Notes under the pieces: model-generated
The model's input: the letters and a program-made list of their open reading frames with translations, nothing else
The model's database searches: none
Told to the model about the DNA's origin: nothing
In this document: positions 1-11,112 of the stretch, piece by piece
How positions within the stretch are numbered: position 1 is the stretch's first letter
Layout: each line of letters starts with the position of its first letter
NCBI GenBank assembly: GCA_963930775.1
Contig: OZ005704.1
Location: 496,001-560,000 of the forward strand
DNA length: 64,000 nt
Direction of reading: 5' to 3'
From: Cliona cf. orientalis
Lineage: Eukaryota > Porifera > Demospongiae > Clionaida > Clionaidae
Translations under genes and position numbers: made by a program

Positions 1-429
1 TAATTCAGTGTGAGTGAGGACAGTGTTGCAAATGCAGTGCTCTTAGCATCCCAACACGATAATAATAATTATCGATCTGTTGTGGGATGACAGCCAGTAC
101 CATCGCGAGAAGGTGGCACTGCATCACTGGCCCCCCACCCTTCCACCCCCTCACACTTTTTTTGTTGTTTTCTGTTTTCAATTTTTTTTGTTTTATGTTT
201 TTTGCAATTTTTTTTGTTCTTTCTATTTTTTAGCTTCATTTGTCTCTTTTGCTTTCGTGTTTGTAGGCCTAATGTGACGTAATTTTTTTTAACTTGGCAT
301 TCTTCCTGTCTTTCTCCTTCATTGCTCATCTAGCTAGCTAGAGGACATACTTACTCCGTGGGAATAGGCATGTAAAAAGTCACTACAGATATTGATTGGG
401 CCATGGGCTGTTGTGTTATTGATTGCAGC
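1..429. other. Intergenic start of window
   Basis: No supportable gene. The stretch contains long T-rich tracts (about 155-300), which give only low-complexity lysine-rich or phenylalanine-rich reading frames. It lies 3' of the caspase-like gene on the minus strand. Confidence 0.5.
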
Positions 430-1526
430 CTAACGCTTCCAGTCCAATCTCAGCCTTGGACAGCATTTGTAGGTAGGACTCCGTTTGCACCTAGAATTCC
501 GTTTGCACCTAGGATTCCGTTTGCTCCGTATCGCTGTGACAGGTTCCGATGGGTTGGATTCCATCAAAGAGCGAGTGCATGCTGTTCCAACTGGACAGGG
601 CTTATCACGGCATATTGCTTTGGTGAGATCACTTCCTGAATCATCGTATTTGGCCACCCCATGTACACCAATTACTTTCACGTTTTCATACTCTCCCTGT
701 GGATGGTAACGGTTCAAACGCTTCAATCTTCTGATATTAACACCAGAGTGGCAGCTATCCATGGTCAGCAGAAGTGTCTGGGCTGTGCTACGATGTTGAC
801 GTCTTGACCAAATAGCTAGGATGCGCTTCAAGGTGATGTAACTCTCATCAGGAAGCCACCAATCACCCCTACGATTGCCGTGTCCAGTATAGTGCACCAT
901 GAAGTTGTGGATACCTGGGCTATCAAAGAAGCTGCACATGATAAATTACATGATGAAAGATTTAGCCTTGAAGGTCCCAAAGTTAAAAAAAAAGCATGTA
1001 GCCATTTCCCAAGATATTACAGATTGCAGGTTTAATATACCGTACAATCACTTTTGCCTAATGCCTAATGCCTAATGCTAGCTAGCATGCACAAAGGGGG
1101 GGGGGGGGGGGGGGGGGGGGAGTGTAATCCCACATTCTATAGTAAAAATTTAATTATAGAAAAAATTGGACAGGGACTAGTGAAGCCAAAGGGAAGGAAA
1201 ATAGTCAATTTGGCTAGCTAGTGGCAGCCAAATTAGTGTGTATGGAACCCCTGACACTCCACATACCATTTTAGCCTGTCTTCAACAATGGTTTCACCTT
1301 TACGCAATTCATTAACCCAATCACGCTTCAAAAATTCGCTGAAAAACAAAAATCTAATGATTATTATGCTGTTTTAGGCTTGTACATACATGAGATCCAG
1401 CTTGTGAAAGACCCTCACATTGCGAAACTTCTTGGACATCATGGTAGTATCTTTTAATCCCACTCTTTCCTCCGACGGTTTGGCAAATCCCGAAACTATG
1501 AATATTGCGCTGCGTCGTTTTGTCAT
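430..1526 (-). CDS. Small caspase-like (clan CD, C14-type) protein
   Basis: Three exons can be joined with consistent phases: 1526-1390, 1338-1267 and 931-430, giving 236 residues. The chosen ATG is followed by MTKRRSAIFIVSG, a typical first beta strand of a caspase fold. The catalytic pair is visible: His87 in HYTGHG and Cys130 in MDSCHSG. The DSCHSG form is closer to metacaspases and bacterial C14 peptidases than to classical animal caspases, whose motif is QACRG. There is no prodomain (no CARD or DED) and no clear p10 subunit. The C-terminus is basic and cysteine-rich and is encoded by an 18-base tandem repeat. Expected role is a cysteine endopeptidase, or a dead relative, in signalling or cell death; the substrate is unknown. 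The catalytic residues are seen and the fold is inferred. A missing 5' exon cannot be excluded. Confidence 0.75.
478..532. repeat. 18-base tandem repeat, 3 copies
   Basis: Three imperfect copies of TTCCGTTTGCACCTAGGA lie inside the last exon of the caspase-like gene. They encode a repeated S/N-P-R-C-K-R-N unit near the C-terminus. Confidence 0.8.
1096..1120. repeat. Poly-G tract (about 25 G)
   Basis: Uninterrupted G run in the second intron of the caspase-like gene. It is prone to slippage, so its length is uncertain. Confidence 0.9.
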
Positions 1527-2042
1527 GTCCCCCCAATTTGTTCATCAGTGCCCATGTTACTTTTATACAGAGCCCCACTATAATTGTAACAGGACGGCTC
1601 TGCGCGTGCCGGTGCGTCCATGAACAATAGTCTTTTTGTCCAATCCATCATTATCAAAATAATAATTATCAGACCATCTACTAGCCTATCTACTATACTA
1701 CTACTGAGGTTTACATGTTGACTGCAGTTTGTGGACCACAGTAGCCTCGTGCCCAGGCCCTGGGTATGAGGCTAGGACCACAGTGATGTGTTTACCTACT
1801 TTTTACTCAAACCATTAACCCTCAGCATGCCATTCAGATTTATCTATTGCCACAAAATCAATAATAATATTATTATTCATGATGTTTTCAAGATTTGGTC
1901 ATGTGGCTTTTGCTGAAAACGCTTTGTTAAAAAAGAGTTCCATCTGGCATCATTTGCTGGTTGCATGCACAGCTTCCTTATACTGGTATGTATAGTGCTT
2001 CATATTATTCATTTTATTGGATCTGAATAACAAATAAATAAA
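1527..2042. other. Intergenic, caspase-like gene to HAO copy B
   Basis: AT-rich sequence with an imperfect hairpin (AGCCTCGTGCCCAGG / CCTGGGTATGAGGCT) near 1742-1776. No coding exon recognised. Confidence 0.5.
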
Positions 2043-3649
2043 TCATAATTTATTGGGTAACTTGTAAAACGATTCATGTACTACAAGTTCAGAGGAAATA
2101 TCAGAAATTTTGGCACATCCTGGATTGAAGATCATTCACCAAAGTGAATACATAAATGTAACACTAGCTAGTAGGTTTGCATACCTGCCAGCATCATGGC
2201 GTGTCTGAACTCTTCTTTCAAGATGGCTAGCATCTCCTCCACTCCCTGCTGTCCCTTGTAGGCCAGGCCCCAGAGAACAGGGCGACCAACAAACACTGCC
2301 TTGGCCCCGAGAGCAAGAGCCTTCAGAACATCAGTTCCCTGCCTCACCCCTCCATCCAGAAACACATCAACCCTACCACCAACCGCATGGACTACTTCAG
2401 AGAGAGCATCTATCTATATTGTCCAAAATAAGATGAAAGAATGGGAAAGAGAGATTGAAAGAGATGGGGGGAAGGAAAGAGAAAGAGAGAGGGGGGGGGG
2501 GAGGGAGAGATGAAGAGAGCAGTTAAACTTCAAAATGTTAGCTGAGTCTTGACTCACAGTGGCTGGGACTCCATCCAGCTGCCTAGCTCCGTGATTTGAC
2601 ACAACTATCCCTTGCACTCCATTTTGAACAGCCTCCAAAGCACCCTCAGCAGTTAGTACACCCTTTACCAACACCGGTAGCTTAGTCACTCCCTGAGCCC
2701 ATCTCACTGTCTCCCAAGTAAGTCCTGGATCTATGAGCTTCTGTGTGTAGCGAAGGAGAAACGAATCGTCATCTACAGTCTTCAGACTAGCGCCGATTTT
2801 TGTATCATCAAAATTGGCCAGAGTCAAATGTGAAGGCAAGCTAAAGCAATTTCTTGCGTCCACTAGTCTCTTCCCCAGCACTGGAGTGTCCACAGTTATC
2901 ACTAAGGCCTTGTAGCCAGCTCGCTCGGCCCGCTGAATGAGAGCTTTAGTTATTTCTTTGTCATTGTAGACGTAGAGCTGAAACCAGCGTAGTCCCGTGG
3001 GCCCTCCTGCCCGAGCCACATCCTCTATGCTGGTCGTCGACCACGAGCTCAATGTCATACACGTACCAAGATTAGCACACGCTAGGAGTATGCATGAAGT
3101 AATTAGTAATAATTAATTGTCTCCAAATTTGGAAGAAAAGGGAGTGGCTGAGGATAATGCTCAAACATCCTTGTTAATTATTATTTGTCTTCCATAACCT
3201 CGTCCCCAGGCCACTCCCGATTTTTCAATGTTCATGCAATAATAATTATGCAGCAATAAGGAAGGATCTGGTATGGTTGCACCCTGCGTACCCCTGGCTG
3301 TTGCCCCCTCCCCCTCCGAGTGGGCCATCCTCTGCATGGCCGTCGGGGCAACGCAGATGGGAAACTCCACCCACTCTCCGTACAGCTGCACTCGGGTGTC
3401 CAATGAGGAGACATCTCGTAAAATACGAGGTCGAAAACGATACCTGCATCATTGTAAATTATAACAAAACCAGCTCACAAATAAATATTCATCATGATTT
3501 CATGCGCAATCTTTTTTATTCTACCTTGCAAAGGCCTCTACGTTGTCCTTGAGCGTCTGCTCCTGATTGGCCCCCGAGGAGTAGTATCCCCACGCGTTCC
3601 TGTCCAGCGCCGCCTTTGCGTGAGCCTCGAGATCAGCTAAGGACAACAT
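2043..3649 (-). CDS. HAO1: 2-hydroxyacid oxidase, tandem copy B
   Basis: FMN-dependent peroxisomal oxidase of L-2-hydroxyacids (glycolate to glyoxylate plus hydrogen peroxide). Five exons with consistent phases: 3649-3525, 3443-3292, 3081-2558, 2413-2185 and 2119-2043, giving 368 residues, the normal family length (human HAO1 is 370). Family motifs run along the whole protein: YYSSGAN with the active-site Tyr, LSSW, QLYVY, the VKG lysine, [10 protein letters not shown] with the catalytic His and Arg, and the FMN-phosphate motif DGGVRQGTD. The C-terminus NKL is a plausible type 1 peroxisomal targeting signal. It lies directly 3' of copy A on the same strand with the same exon structure, so it is a tandem duplicate. 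The Trp in LSSW favours a HAO1-like rather than HAO2-like enzyme. Substrate preference cannot be read from sequence. Confidence 0.95.
2446..2515. repeat. Purine-rich low-complexity tract
   Basis: GA/GGA-rich stretch within intron 3 of HAO copy B. Confidence 0.8.
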
Positions 3650-3811
3650 CTTGATGCGGGAAGTCGAGGCTTGGACTGGGGTTCAAAGGTGACACGCACT
3701 CTATAACCACAACTGCAATGGCTACCAATGATTGCGTCAGTTTGTGCAGACAATAATAATATGATGTGAGAATAATAATCATGGTCAATTTAAAAATTTT
3801 ATTAATGTCTG

Positions 3812-5883
3812 TCATAGCTTATTTCTAGGTGCTTTATAAAATGATTCATGAATAATAAGTTCTGGCTTGATATCAGAAATCTTTGCACATCCTAAAGAAT
3901 TTTGGACAGAAATAATATATATAATATATTATTATTTATTTTAATAACAATAGCCCGGTATATCCTAGCATTAATTTTGCATAGCTACTAACCTGCTAGC
4001 ATCATGGCGTGTCTGAACTCTTCTTTCAAGATGGCTAGCATCTCCTCCACTCCCTGCTGTCCCTTGTAGGCCAGGCCCCAGAGAACAGGGCGACCGACAA
4101 ACACTGCCTTGGCCCCGAGAGCAAGAGCCTTCAGAACATCAGTTCCCTGCCTCACCCCTCCGTCCAGAAACACATCAACCCTACCACCAACCGCATGGAC
4201 CACTTCAGAGAGAGCATCTATCTATGTGACATAGAACAGATGAGACACCAAAAACAGTAATATAATATAATACACAGCATTCATTCAGTAGGTAGCCTGA
4301 TTGTTCAAAGTATGATTCTTTCAAAGCAGATACCTTAAGGACACTTTTGTTTGTGGGTACTACATTTAGCGAAATTAGCGATTTTCCTAATTTTCGCTAA
4401 AAATTGTACCCACGAATAATTTTGAAAAAATCGCTAAAATGAGTACCCGCAAAATGCACTATTTGTGAAATCCGCTAAAATTTGTATCTGCAAATAATCG
4501 TAGCCCTAAGGTATTTACAGAGTTTGTACGCAGTAAAACATTGAATTGATATGCTATTTAAATAGTACACTCACAGTGGCCGGTGTGCCATCCAGTTGTC
4601 TACCACCGTGATTCGACACAACTACCCCCTGCACTCCATGCTGTACAGCCTCCAAGGCACCCTCAGCAGTTAGCACACCCTTCACCAACACGGGTAGCTT
4701 GGTTATACTCTTCACCCAAGCTATGTCCTCCCAAGTGAGCCCAGGATTTATTAGTTCATCGTAAAGACCACCCCGGCCATCTTGGACGAAGCCTAGCTTT
4801 GTATCATCGAAAATTCCGAGGTGAAAATGCGGAGGGAGGCTGAAATTGTTCCTTAAGTCCGCCCATTTTTGACCGACGATAGGTGTGTCAACCGTCACCA
4901 TCACAGCCTTGTAGCCAGCCCTCTCCGCTCGCTGAATCAAATCCCTCGTCACTTCTCTGTTGCTGTAGACATAGAGCTGAAACCAGCGTAGTCCCGTGGG
5001 ACCTCCTGCCTGAGCCACATCCTCTATGCTGGTGGTCGACCATGAGCTCAATGTCATACATGTACCAAGATTAGCACATGCTGGAAGTGTGTGAGTGTGA
5101 GTGTGTGTGTGTGTGTGTACAAAAAAGTCATTGCCTTTCGTAATATGCAAACAGGGCTTTTAGCTAGTCTTGCAAGCCACACTCTTTAAGGGTGTGGCTT
5201 GTGAGACTAGTTTTTAGCCATGCAAGACAGTGCTAAAACGAAAACTCAGAAAATTTACAGAAACTACAATGTCATGATCATATTCATAGTGCATCAGCTG
5301 ATCCATAATTATTATAGTATAACTTTTTCAAGGTGCTAGGTACGTTTACTGTATACGCATATACCTACCTCTGGCTGTTGCCCCCTCCCCCTCTGGGTGG
5401 GCCATCTTTTGCAGTGATGTCGGGGCAGCACAGATGGGAAACTCCACCCACTCTCCATATAGCTGCACTCGGGTGTCCAATGAGGAGACATCTTGTAAAA
5501 CACGCGGTCGAATTCTGTACCTTAAGATTTTATATAGTCATAAAAATTTACTATTAACTGTATAGCAAATTACCGGGTATATTATAGTTTAGCTACCATT
5601 AATTTTGATCAAGCACTAAATATTATAATGCTATGCAAAGCATGCTGAATCATCAAAATTAAATATGGTTTACATAATTATCAGATGGGCCCAGGGGAAT
5701 AGATCGAAGTACTGATAGTGATCTAGCTAGTTACCTTGCAAAAGCCTCTGCATTGTCTCTCAGTGTCTGCTCGTGATTAGCCCCTCCAGAGTAGTGGCCC
5801 CAGGCGTTTCTATCCAGCACCTCCTTGGCATGAGCCTCTAGATCGGCCAGGCACAATATCTCACCCCCAGCCGGACCCTGCAT
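3812..5883 (-). CDS. HAO1: 2-hydroxyacid oxidase, tandem copy A
   Basis: Same family and five-exon structure as the neighbouring copy: 5883-5735, 5520-5369, 5080-4575, 4221-3993 and 3891-3812, giving 371 residues. [22 protein letters not shown] and DGGVRQGTD are intact, and the C-terminus is again NKL, a likely peroxisomal signal. The motif that should read YYxSGAN reads HYSGGAN, so the residue matching spinach glycolate oxidase Tyr24, which contacts the substrate carboxylate, is His. Exon 4 is almost identical to that of copy B while exon 3 is clearly diverged. I placed the acceptor of exon 2 at 5520 because it restores the RYR reading seen in copy B. Its start faces CHEK2 across about 100 bases, which suggests a shared bidirectional promoter. 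Confidence 0.95.
4331..4513. mobile_element. Small TIR element (MITE), TACCTTA ends
   Basis: Ends TACCTTAAGG and CCCTAAGGTA are inverted repeats. The interior holds several inverted TTTAGCG / CGCTAAA units. No coding capacity. It lies in intron 3 of HAO copy A and fits the TA-flanked pattern of other small elements in this window. Confidence 0.65.
5164..5210. repeat. Dispersed palindromic hairpin, copy 1
   Basis: Near-perfect inverted repeat: CTAGTCTTGCAAGCCACAC on the left, GTGTGGCTTGTGAGACTAG on the right, with a short loop. Related hairpins occur at 6417, 34181 and 45631. Confidence 0.7.
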
Positions 5884-5979
5884 CGTGCAAATTGCCGTAT
5901 GAAGGTCACAGGTATTAATATCCGGAAGGTTTACGGAGATATAACACACCCCCACGTGTACTGGCTCAGAGGTAGAGAG
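5884..5979. promoter_or_regulatory. Shared upstream region of HAO copy A and CHEK2
   Basis: Only 96 bases separate the two divergent start codons if CHEK2 starts at 5980. An in-frame ATG at 5899 would leave 15 bases. No TATA box is evident. A bidirectional promoter is inferred from geometry alone. Confidence 0.5.
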
Positions 5980-8900
5980 ATGGATAGTGGTCCAACATTG
6001 GACGTTGTAGACTATGGTTTGTGCGAGGATGAGGAAGACGTAGACGGAGAGGAGGTGGATGGAGGAGAGAGGGAGGTCTGGGGAAGGCTCTTTCCTCTCG
6101 GTGATGCCTACTCAAAGACTGGTACGTGGGTGTATGTAGATGTCATGATTATTTGTGGCCGGCTAAAAACATACATATTTACGTGCTCTTCAGAATAGTA
6201 TCTCTCATACGAGATAGTTTATGAAAATCAGTCCGTTGATCTAAATTCTTAATTGAAAACTATGAAATAGATTTGGTGACTGAGGAGTATACGTTTGGTC
6301 GAGGTGAAGAGTGTGACTACTGCTTTGAGAACCACTCCCACGGGAAGAAGCTGCCTCAGTACCTGGCACTCTCCAAGACTCACTTCAGGGTGTACAGGGT
6401 GAGTCAGAGAGGAATCTCTCAAGCCACACCCCTCCCCCTTCCATATACATAGGAGGGTCTGGCTTGTGAGACTATGGTAATGTTAGTATTTTAAGGTATT
6501 GTAGGGTAAAGTAGGCCAGGAATCTGATTGGTCAGTTGGAGGTCCACTATTTCACTTCACTTGCCACAGCCTCGGACCTCTGAGTGACCAATCGGATCAC
6601 AGTATTTGTTACAATTATACGGTAATGTAGGTATTGTAAGGTATTGTAAGGTAATGTAGGGTAAAGTAGGTCAGGAATCTGATTGGTCAGTTGGAGGTCC
6701 ACTATTTCATTTTGCTTGCCACAGCCTCGGACTTCTGAGTGACCAATCGGATCACAGTATTTATTGCAACTATGATATGGTAATGTAGGTATTGTAGGTA
6801 TTGTAAGGTATTATAAGGTATTGTAGGGTAAAGTAGGCTAGGAATCTGATTAGTTAGTTGGAGGTCCACTATTAATTTTCACTTCGTTTTGCTCGGGATG
6901 CTACGGATTTGGGCCTCTGAGTGGCCAATCAGGTCACAGTATTTGTTACAACTATATGGTAATGTAGGTATTGTCAGGTATTGTAAGGTATTGTAGGGTA
7001 AAGTAGGTCAGGAATCTGATTGGTCAGTTGGAGGTCCACTATTTCACTTCGCTTATTGATTCTTAATATGCAGGAGCAAGATAAATCAAATCCATCGAAG
7101 TATCTCGTATTTGTTCAAGATAAAAGGTATGCATTCTGCCCTATTCAGCACAATTTTTTGATTATTATGTACATGTACGTCCATATATACGTCAGCTCTA
7201 ATGGAACATTCATCAATGGAGAAAAGATTGGTATGTCTGTCTCTGTGAGTGTGTGTTAGTTCATTGAGGTTCATATGGGGTGGCCTGGGGGTGAATGTAT
7301 GCCACTGCATTGTGCACATGTAGGTCGTAATAAGAAACGAGTTCTAAACCACGATGATGAAATTTCCCTGGCAACAAAGAAAAATAAAGGCAAGCTATAT
7401 TATTATTATACCGTGCATATAGCTGCACATCCAGCTGTATAATAGTATCAATCTTCATTATGCCTTTTCATAGCGTTCATTTTTAATGATTGTGGCAGAT
7501 CTTCCGATCTCCAATCACTACCCGAGGAATTTAGAGAAAAGTACATCATGTCCAAGCTACTTGGCAGGTCAGTTCAAAATTACATTCCATTACTGATTAT
7601 TAGAGTAAGTGATGTGAATGCAGAGGTGCCTGTGGAGAAGTGAAGTTAGCGTTTCAAAAAGGCACGAATGACAAGTTTGCTGTCAAGATCATCAGCAAGA
7701 GGACATTCTCAGTTGGGGTAAGGAGACAGCTTCAGTGAGCTCTTATTGGAACTCAAGCAAGTATTGGTATAGGAGAGGGAGGGGGGTGGGAGGGAGAGAG
7801 GGTGCATACTAGTATAGACCACGGTTCACTTGTGTTGGTGGTGTGCTGTGGGGGACACGTATGCTAGAGCAAATCTGAAGGGACTGGAACTACCATGTCC
7901 ACCACTACTCGCTTCATGGCATGGCTGCTCAATACCCTTCATACAAGACACTAGGATAATTCCATATTGTTAAATTGTACATTCAATTCAAATAATTATG
8001 TCTGTTTAGTATTTGGCTCATACAGCATTCTGCACACACACACTCACACACTCACAGCCTAAGCTTGGCCGGGCTGCATTGGAGGAGGTCAACATAATGA
8101 AATCACTGCAACATGTGAGCTGCTTAAAATAATTTTCCAACCTGCATGAATTATTGTGTATGAAGGAGTATACCTAAATGTTTTACACATAATATGCATA
8201 CATGCACACGCACACACATGGTATGGCATGGCAGCCCTGTATCATAAACATTGAAGAGGTGATTGAGAGTTCAGACGCCCTCTACATCATCTTAGAACTG
8301 TGAGTTCCTTCGTGCAGTGAATATATCTAGTCAGCGTCAACATTCACTAGGTACGATGCTATAATAATATTATATCGTTTCCTCCCTTTAGGGTGGAAGG
8401 AGGCGAACTATTCGACCGGGTGGTGGACAAGGGCAAGTTCACTGAACCGATAGCAAAACTCTACTTCTATCAAATGCTCTCTGCAGTCAAGGTAAGTAAG
8501 TAGCAAGCAAAATTTTCCTACTTCCATGGTGTGAAGTAGTTGTGGTTTTTATCTTCCACAGTATCTTCACGACAGAGGAATCACACATAGGGATATGAAG
8601 GTACAGTACATGTAATCATTAATTTTATTTTTCCTTTTCAATGTTATGTATGTATATGTAGCATTAAATGCTGGAAATTGGCCTAGGGATCCAAAGGCTA
8701 ACTTTCTTGAACTTCAAAAAAATTTTATAATTTTTTATTGAATTTTTAGCCAGAGAATGTTCTGTTATCGAGTGACAGTGAAGAGACACTCCTGAAGGTG
8801 ACTGACTTTGGTCTGTCGAGGTTCGTGGGGGAGAACTCCCTGATGAAGACGCTGTGTGGTACTCCATCTTACCTTGCCCCCGAGATTCTCCAGACTGCGG

Positions 8901-9885
8901 GGACGGCCGGCTACAACAAGGCGGTCGACTGCTGGAGCATGGGAGTCATTCTATACATCATGTGAGTCTCGGTGAAATAAAATAATACTATGGTTCTGAG
9001 CTATAGACATTTCATATCTGAGAAAATGTTGGCAATTTGATGGAGTACAATGATGTATGGTTTTTATTCCATTTTGAGCTTTTTGGACAATTCCCCACAT
9101 AAATTAATTTTTCACTATAGTCCTCAGCTCTTCAATTGACAATTATGATACAAAAACAGCCACAGCACATCGATTTCAGCCGCCTTGTGTATATAATGTG
9201 TATAGTATTATTATCGCTAATCCTCTTATGTCCAGGCTTGGTGGCTACCCTCCCTTCTCCGACGAAATCACCGAGTACTCTCTCCATGATCAGATCTGCC
9301 AGGCGAGGTATTCCTTCCCCGACCGCTACTGGAGTGGAGTGTCCGACGACGGCAAAGACCTCATTAAAAGACTATTAACACTCGATCCTAAGAAGAGAAT
9401 TTCTTCAACGGAGGCGCTGGATCATCCCTGGATGCAGGACGAGGAGGTGGTGGGGAAGGCAAGGAAGATCATGGAGGCAGCTGCCAAGAATGTGGCCATG
9501 CCACCACCACCACCACATCTACCTGTAAGATGCTACTTGCTGTTTTTTTTTCTTTATGCTCCTTGGCTAGAGTTATTTTGGGGCTATGCAAGTTTGTCGA
9601 TAAAATTGATGGTCAATATGCCATGGCAGTTTTCTCCTTGAAATGATCTATACACTGAACACTGATCACTGATCTCTCCCTCTCTCTCTCACCCTCCCTT
9701 TCAAGGTTCGTAAGAGGTCGGCTCCCAGTGATGAAGAAGACACTCCTAATAAGCCAATCAAACGCCCCACCATAGAAGCCTCCTCCCCCTCCTCTGAAGC
9801 CCCGCCCACTTCCTCTATTCCCACCGATGCAGATGGTGACTCCACTAGCTCTGAAATGACTAAATCTCTCTCTAATGAAAGCTAA
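5980..9885 (+). CDS. CHEK2: Checkpoint kinase 2 (FHA plus Ser/Thr kinase)
   Basis: DNA-damage checkpoint kinase. Fourteen exons in phase: 5980-6121, 6271-6398, 7074-7126, 7196-7230, 7324-7389, 7474-7567, 7624-7717, 8058-8114, 8235-8299, 8392-8491, 8562-8600, 8750-8961, 9236-9524 and 9706-9885, giving 517 residues. The FHA domain (about 50-145) shows FGRGEE, SKTHF and NGTFING. The kinase (about 168-450) shows Lys194 in FAVK, HRDMKPEN with Asp289, DFG with Asp310, and an activation loop [13 protein letters not shown] whose Thr325 and Thr329 match human Thr383 and Thr387. The C-terminal tail has basic nuclear-localisation-like runs (VRKRS, KRP). The acidic N-terminus has no SQ or TQ, so the usual ATM-target cluster is absent from this model. 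Intron 5 has a GC donor. An in-frame ATG at 5899 is an alternative start. Confidence 0.95.
6417..6474. repeat. Dispersed palindromic hairpin, copy 2
   Basis: CTCTCAAGCCACACCCCTCC pairs imperfectly with AGGAGGGTCTGGCTTGTGAG. Located in CHEK2 intron 2. Confidence 0.6.
6490..7055. repeat. Minisatellite, 4 copies, about 155-170 bases each
   Basis: Units marked by GTAGGGTAAAGTAGG start at 6501, 6656, 6823 and 6993. Each contains GGAATCTGATTGGTCAGTTG or a close variant, and internal runs of GTAAGGTATT. It fills most of CHEK2 intron 2. Confidence 0.85.
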
Positions 9886-10367
9886 CTAAACTCTATAGAG
9901 TACCCCACATGCACCATACACACTGTGGTACAGTACTTGGTCGTATTGTTTGGCTGCTTGTTTTTTGTCATTGTATTTAGCAGGCTGACTAACTAACCCC
10001 TATCAAAGAAACATGCGAGCCCAAATTTCTTCACCAACGTCACAGCACTGAGATTATCGACACCCTTGATCAGCCGCTTCGTCAGACTTCTAACCCTTAG
10101 TGACATGACATCAATTATTACAATTTATTATGCTGGGTATTATAATACATTTTGTAGACTTGAGCACACTGACACAGTGGTTGAAAGAGAGTATAAATTA
10201 ATATCACATAATAGTGAGAAACGATCAACAAAATAAATGCATGTATACCAAAAGTTATGTATACAACGGAATGCCTGACAAAAAGTCGAATATGTGTAAA
10301 AAAACCTGTTCCAATTTGAAACTACCAATAACTTGCACAATATTTTTATGCCCACTCCATCTTGATT
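9886..10367. other. CHEK2 3' region, intergenic
   Basis: AT-rich convergent intergenic space between CHEK2 and the small minus-strand gene. No further feature seen. Confidence 0.4.
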
Positions 10368-11057
10368 CTACTTCTCCATCAAAACTGTTTTCAGCTTGGG
10401 CCACTCGTTCCACGGTTCTAATGATTTCTTCCTACAAAAAAAATAAACAAATAGAACATTAGAGAACTCCTCTATCATAAGGATACCCCCTGTAATTAGG
10501 ACAGTGAGCTATTTATTGTGTTATCCTTACCAAAAGTACTTATGGCAGAATGGGGCGACTCAAATAGAAGTTCAGGGTTCATAGTTGTAAACGAAGCTTT
10601 CATATTTCGGTTGAGAAAGTTGGCTCAGGCTCAGACCAGCAAGTAGCTACCGTATAGTGGGAAACTTTCGAGGGAGAAAACTCACGAATTTCACGATTTT
10701 GCAGCCATCCGCGAAAGTTTTCTCTGGGCATGCCACACCCATTATGCGACCGCTTAATATTCCGTGAATGTTTTCTCCGCGAAATGCACCTTTCCTACCG
10801 ATCCGTGAAAGTTTTCTCCCTCGAAAATTTCCCGCTATACGGTATACACATTTGTGACCACTTACCTACCACTGTACACCATAAAATACCTTAACTTAGT
10901 GCCCTTATCTGTTACTTCTCCTCGCCATTCACCACGCAATCCTCCAATCATCACAAACTATATAAATGAGAAGGAATGAGCACAAACTAAAAACTAACTT
11001 TGATCAATCAGTATCCAAGGACATGGCAAATTATGTTGATATGCCTCTAACACTAAT

Positions 11058-11112
<55 letters not shown>

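Noticed and set aside
1354-1578. Long minus-strand frame at 1.4-1.6 kb as the caspase-like exon
   Set aside because: The overlapping frame starting at 1526 gives a caspase-like first strand and continues in phase through two downstream exons; this one does not.
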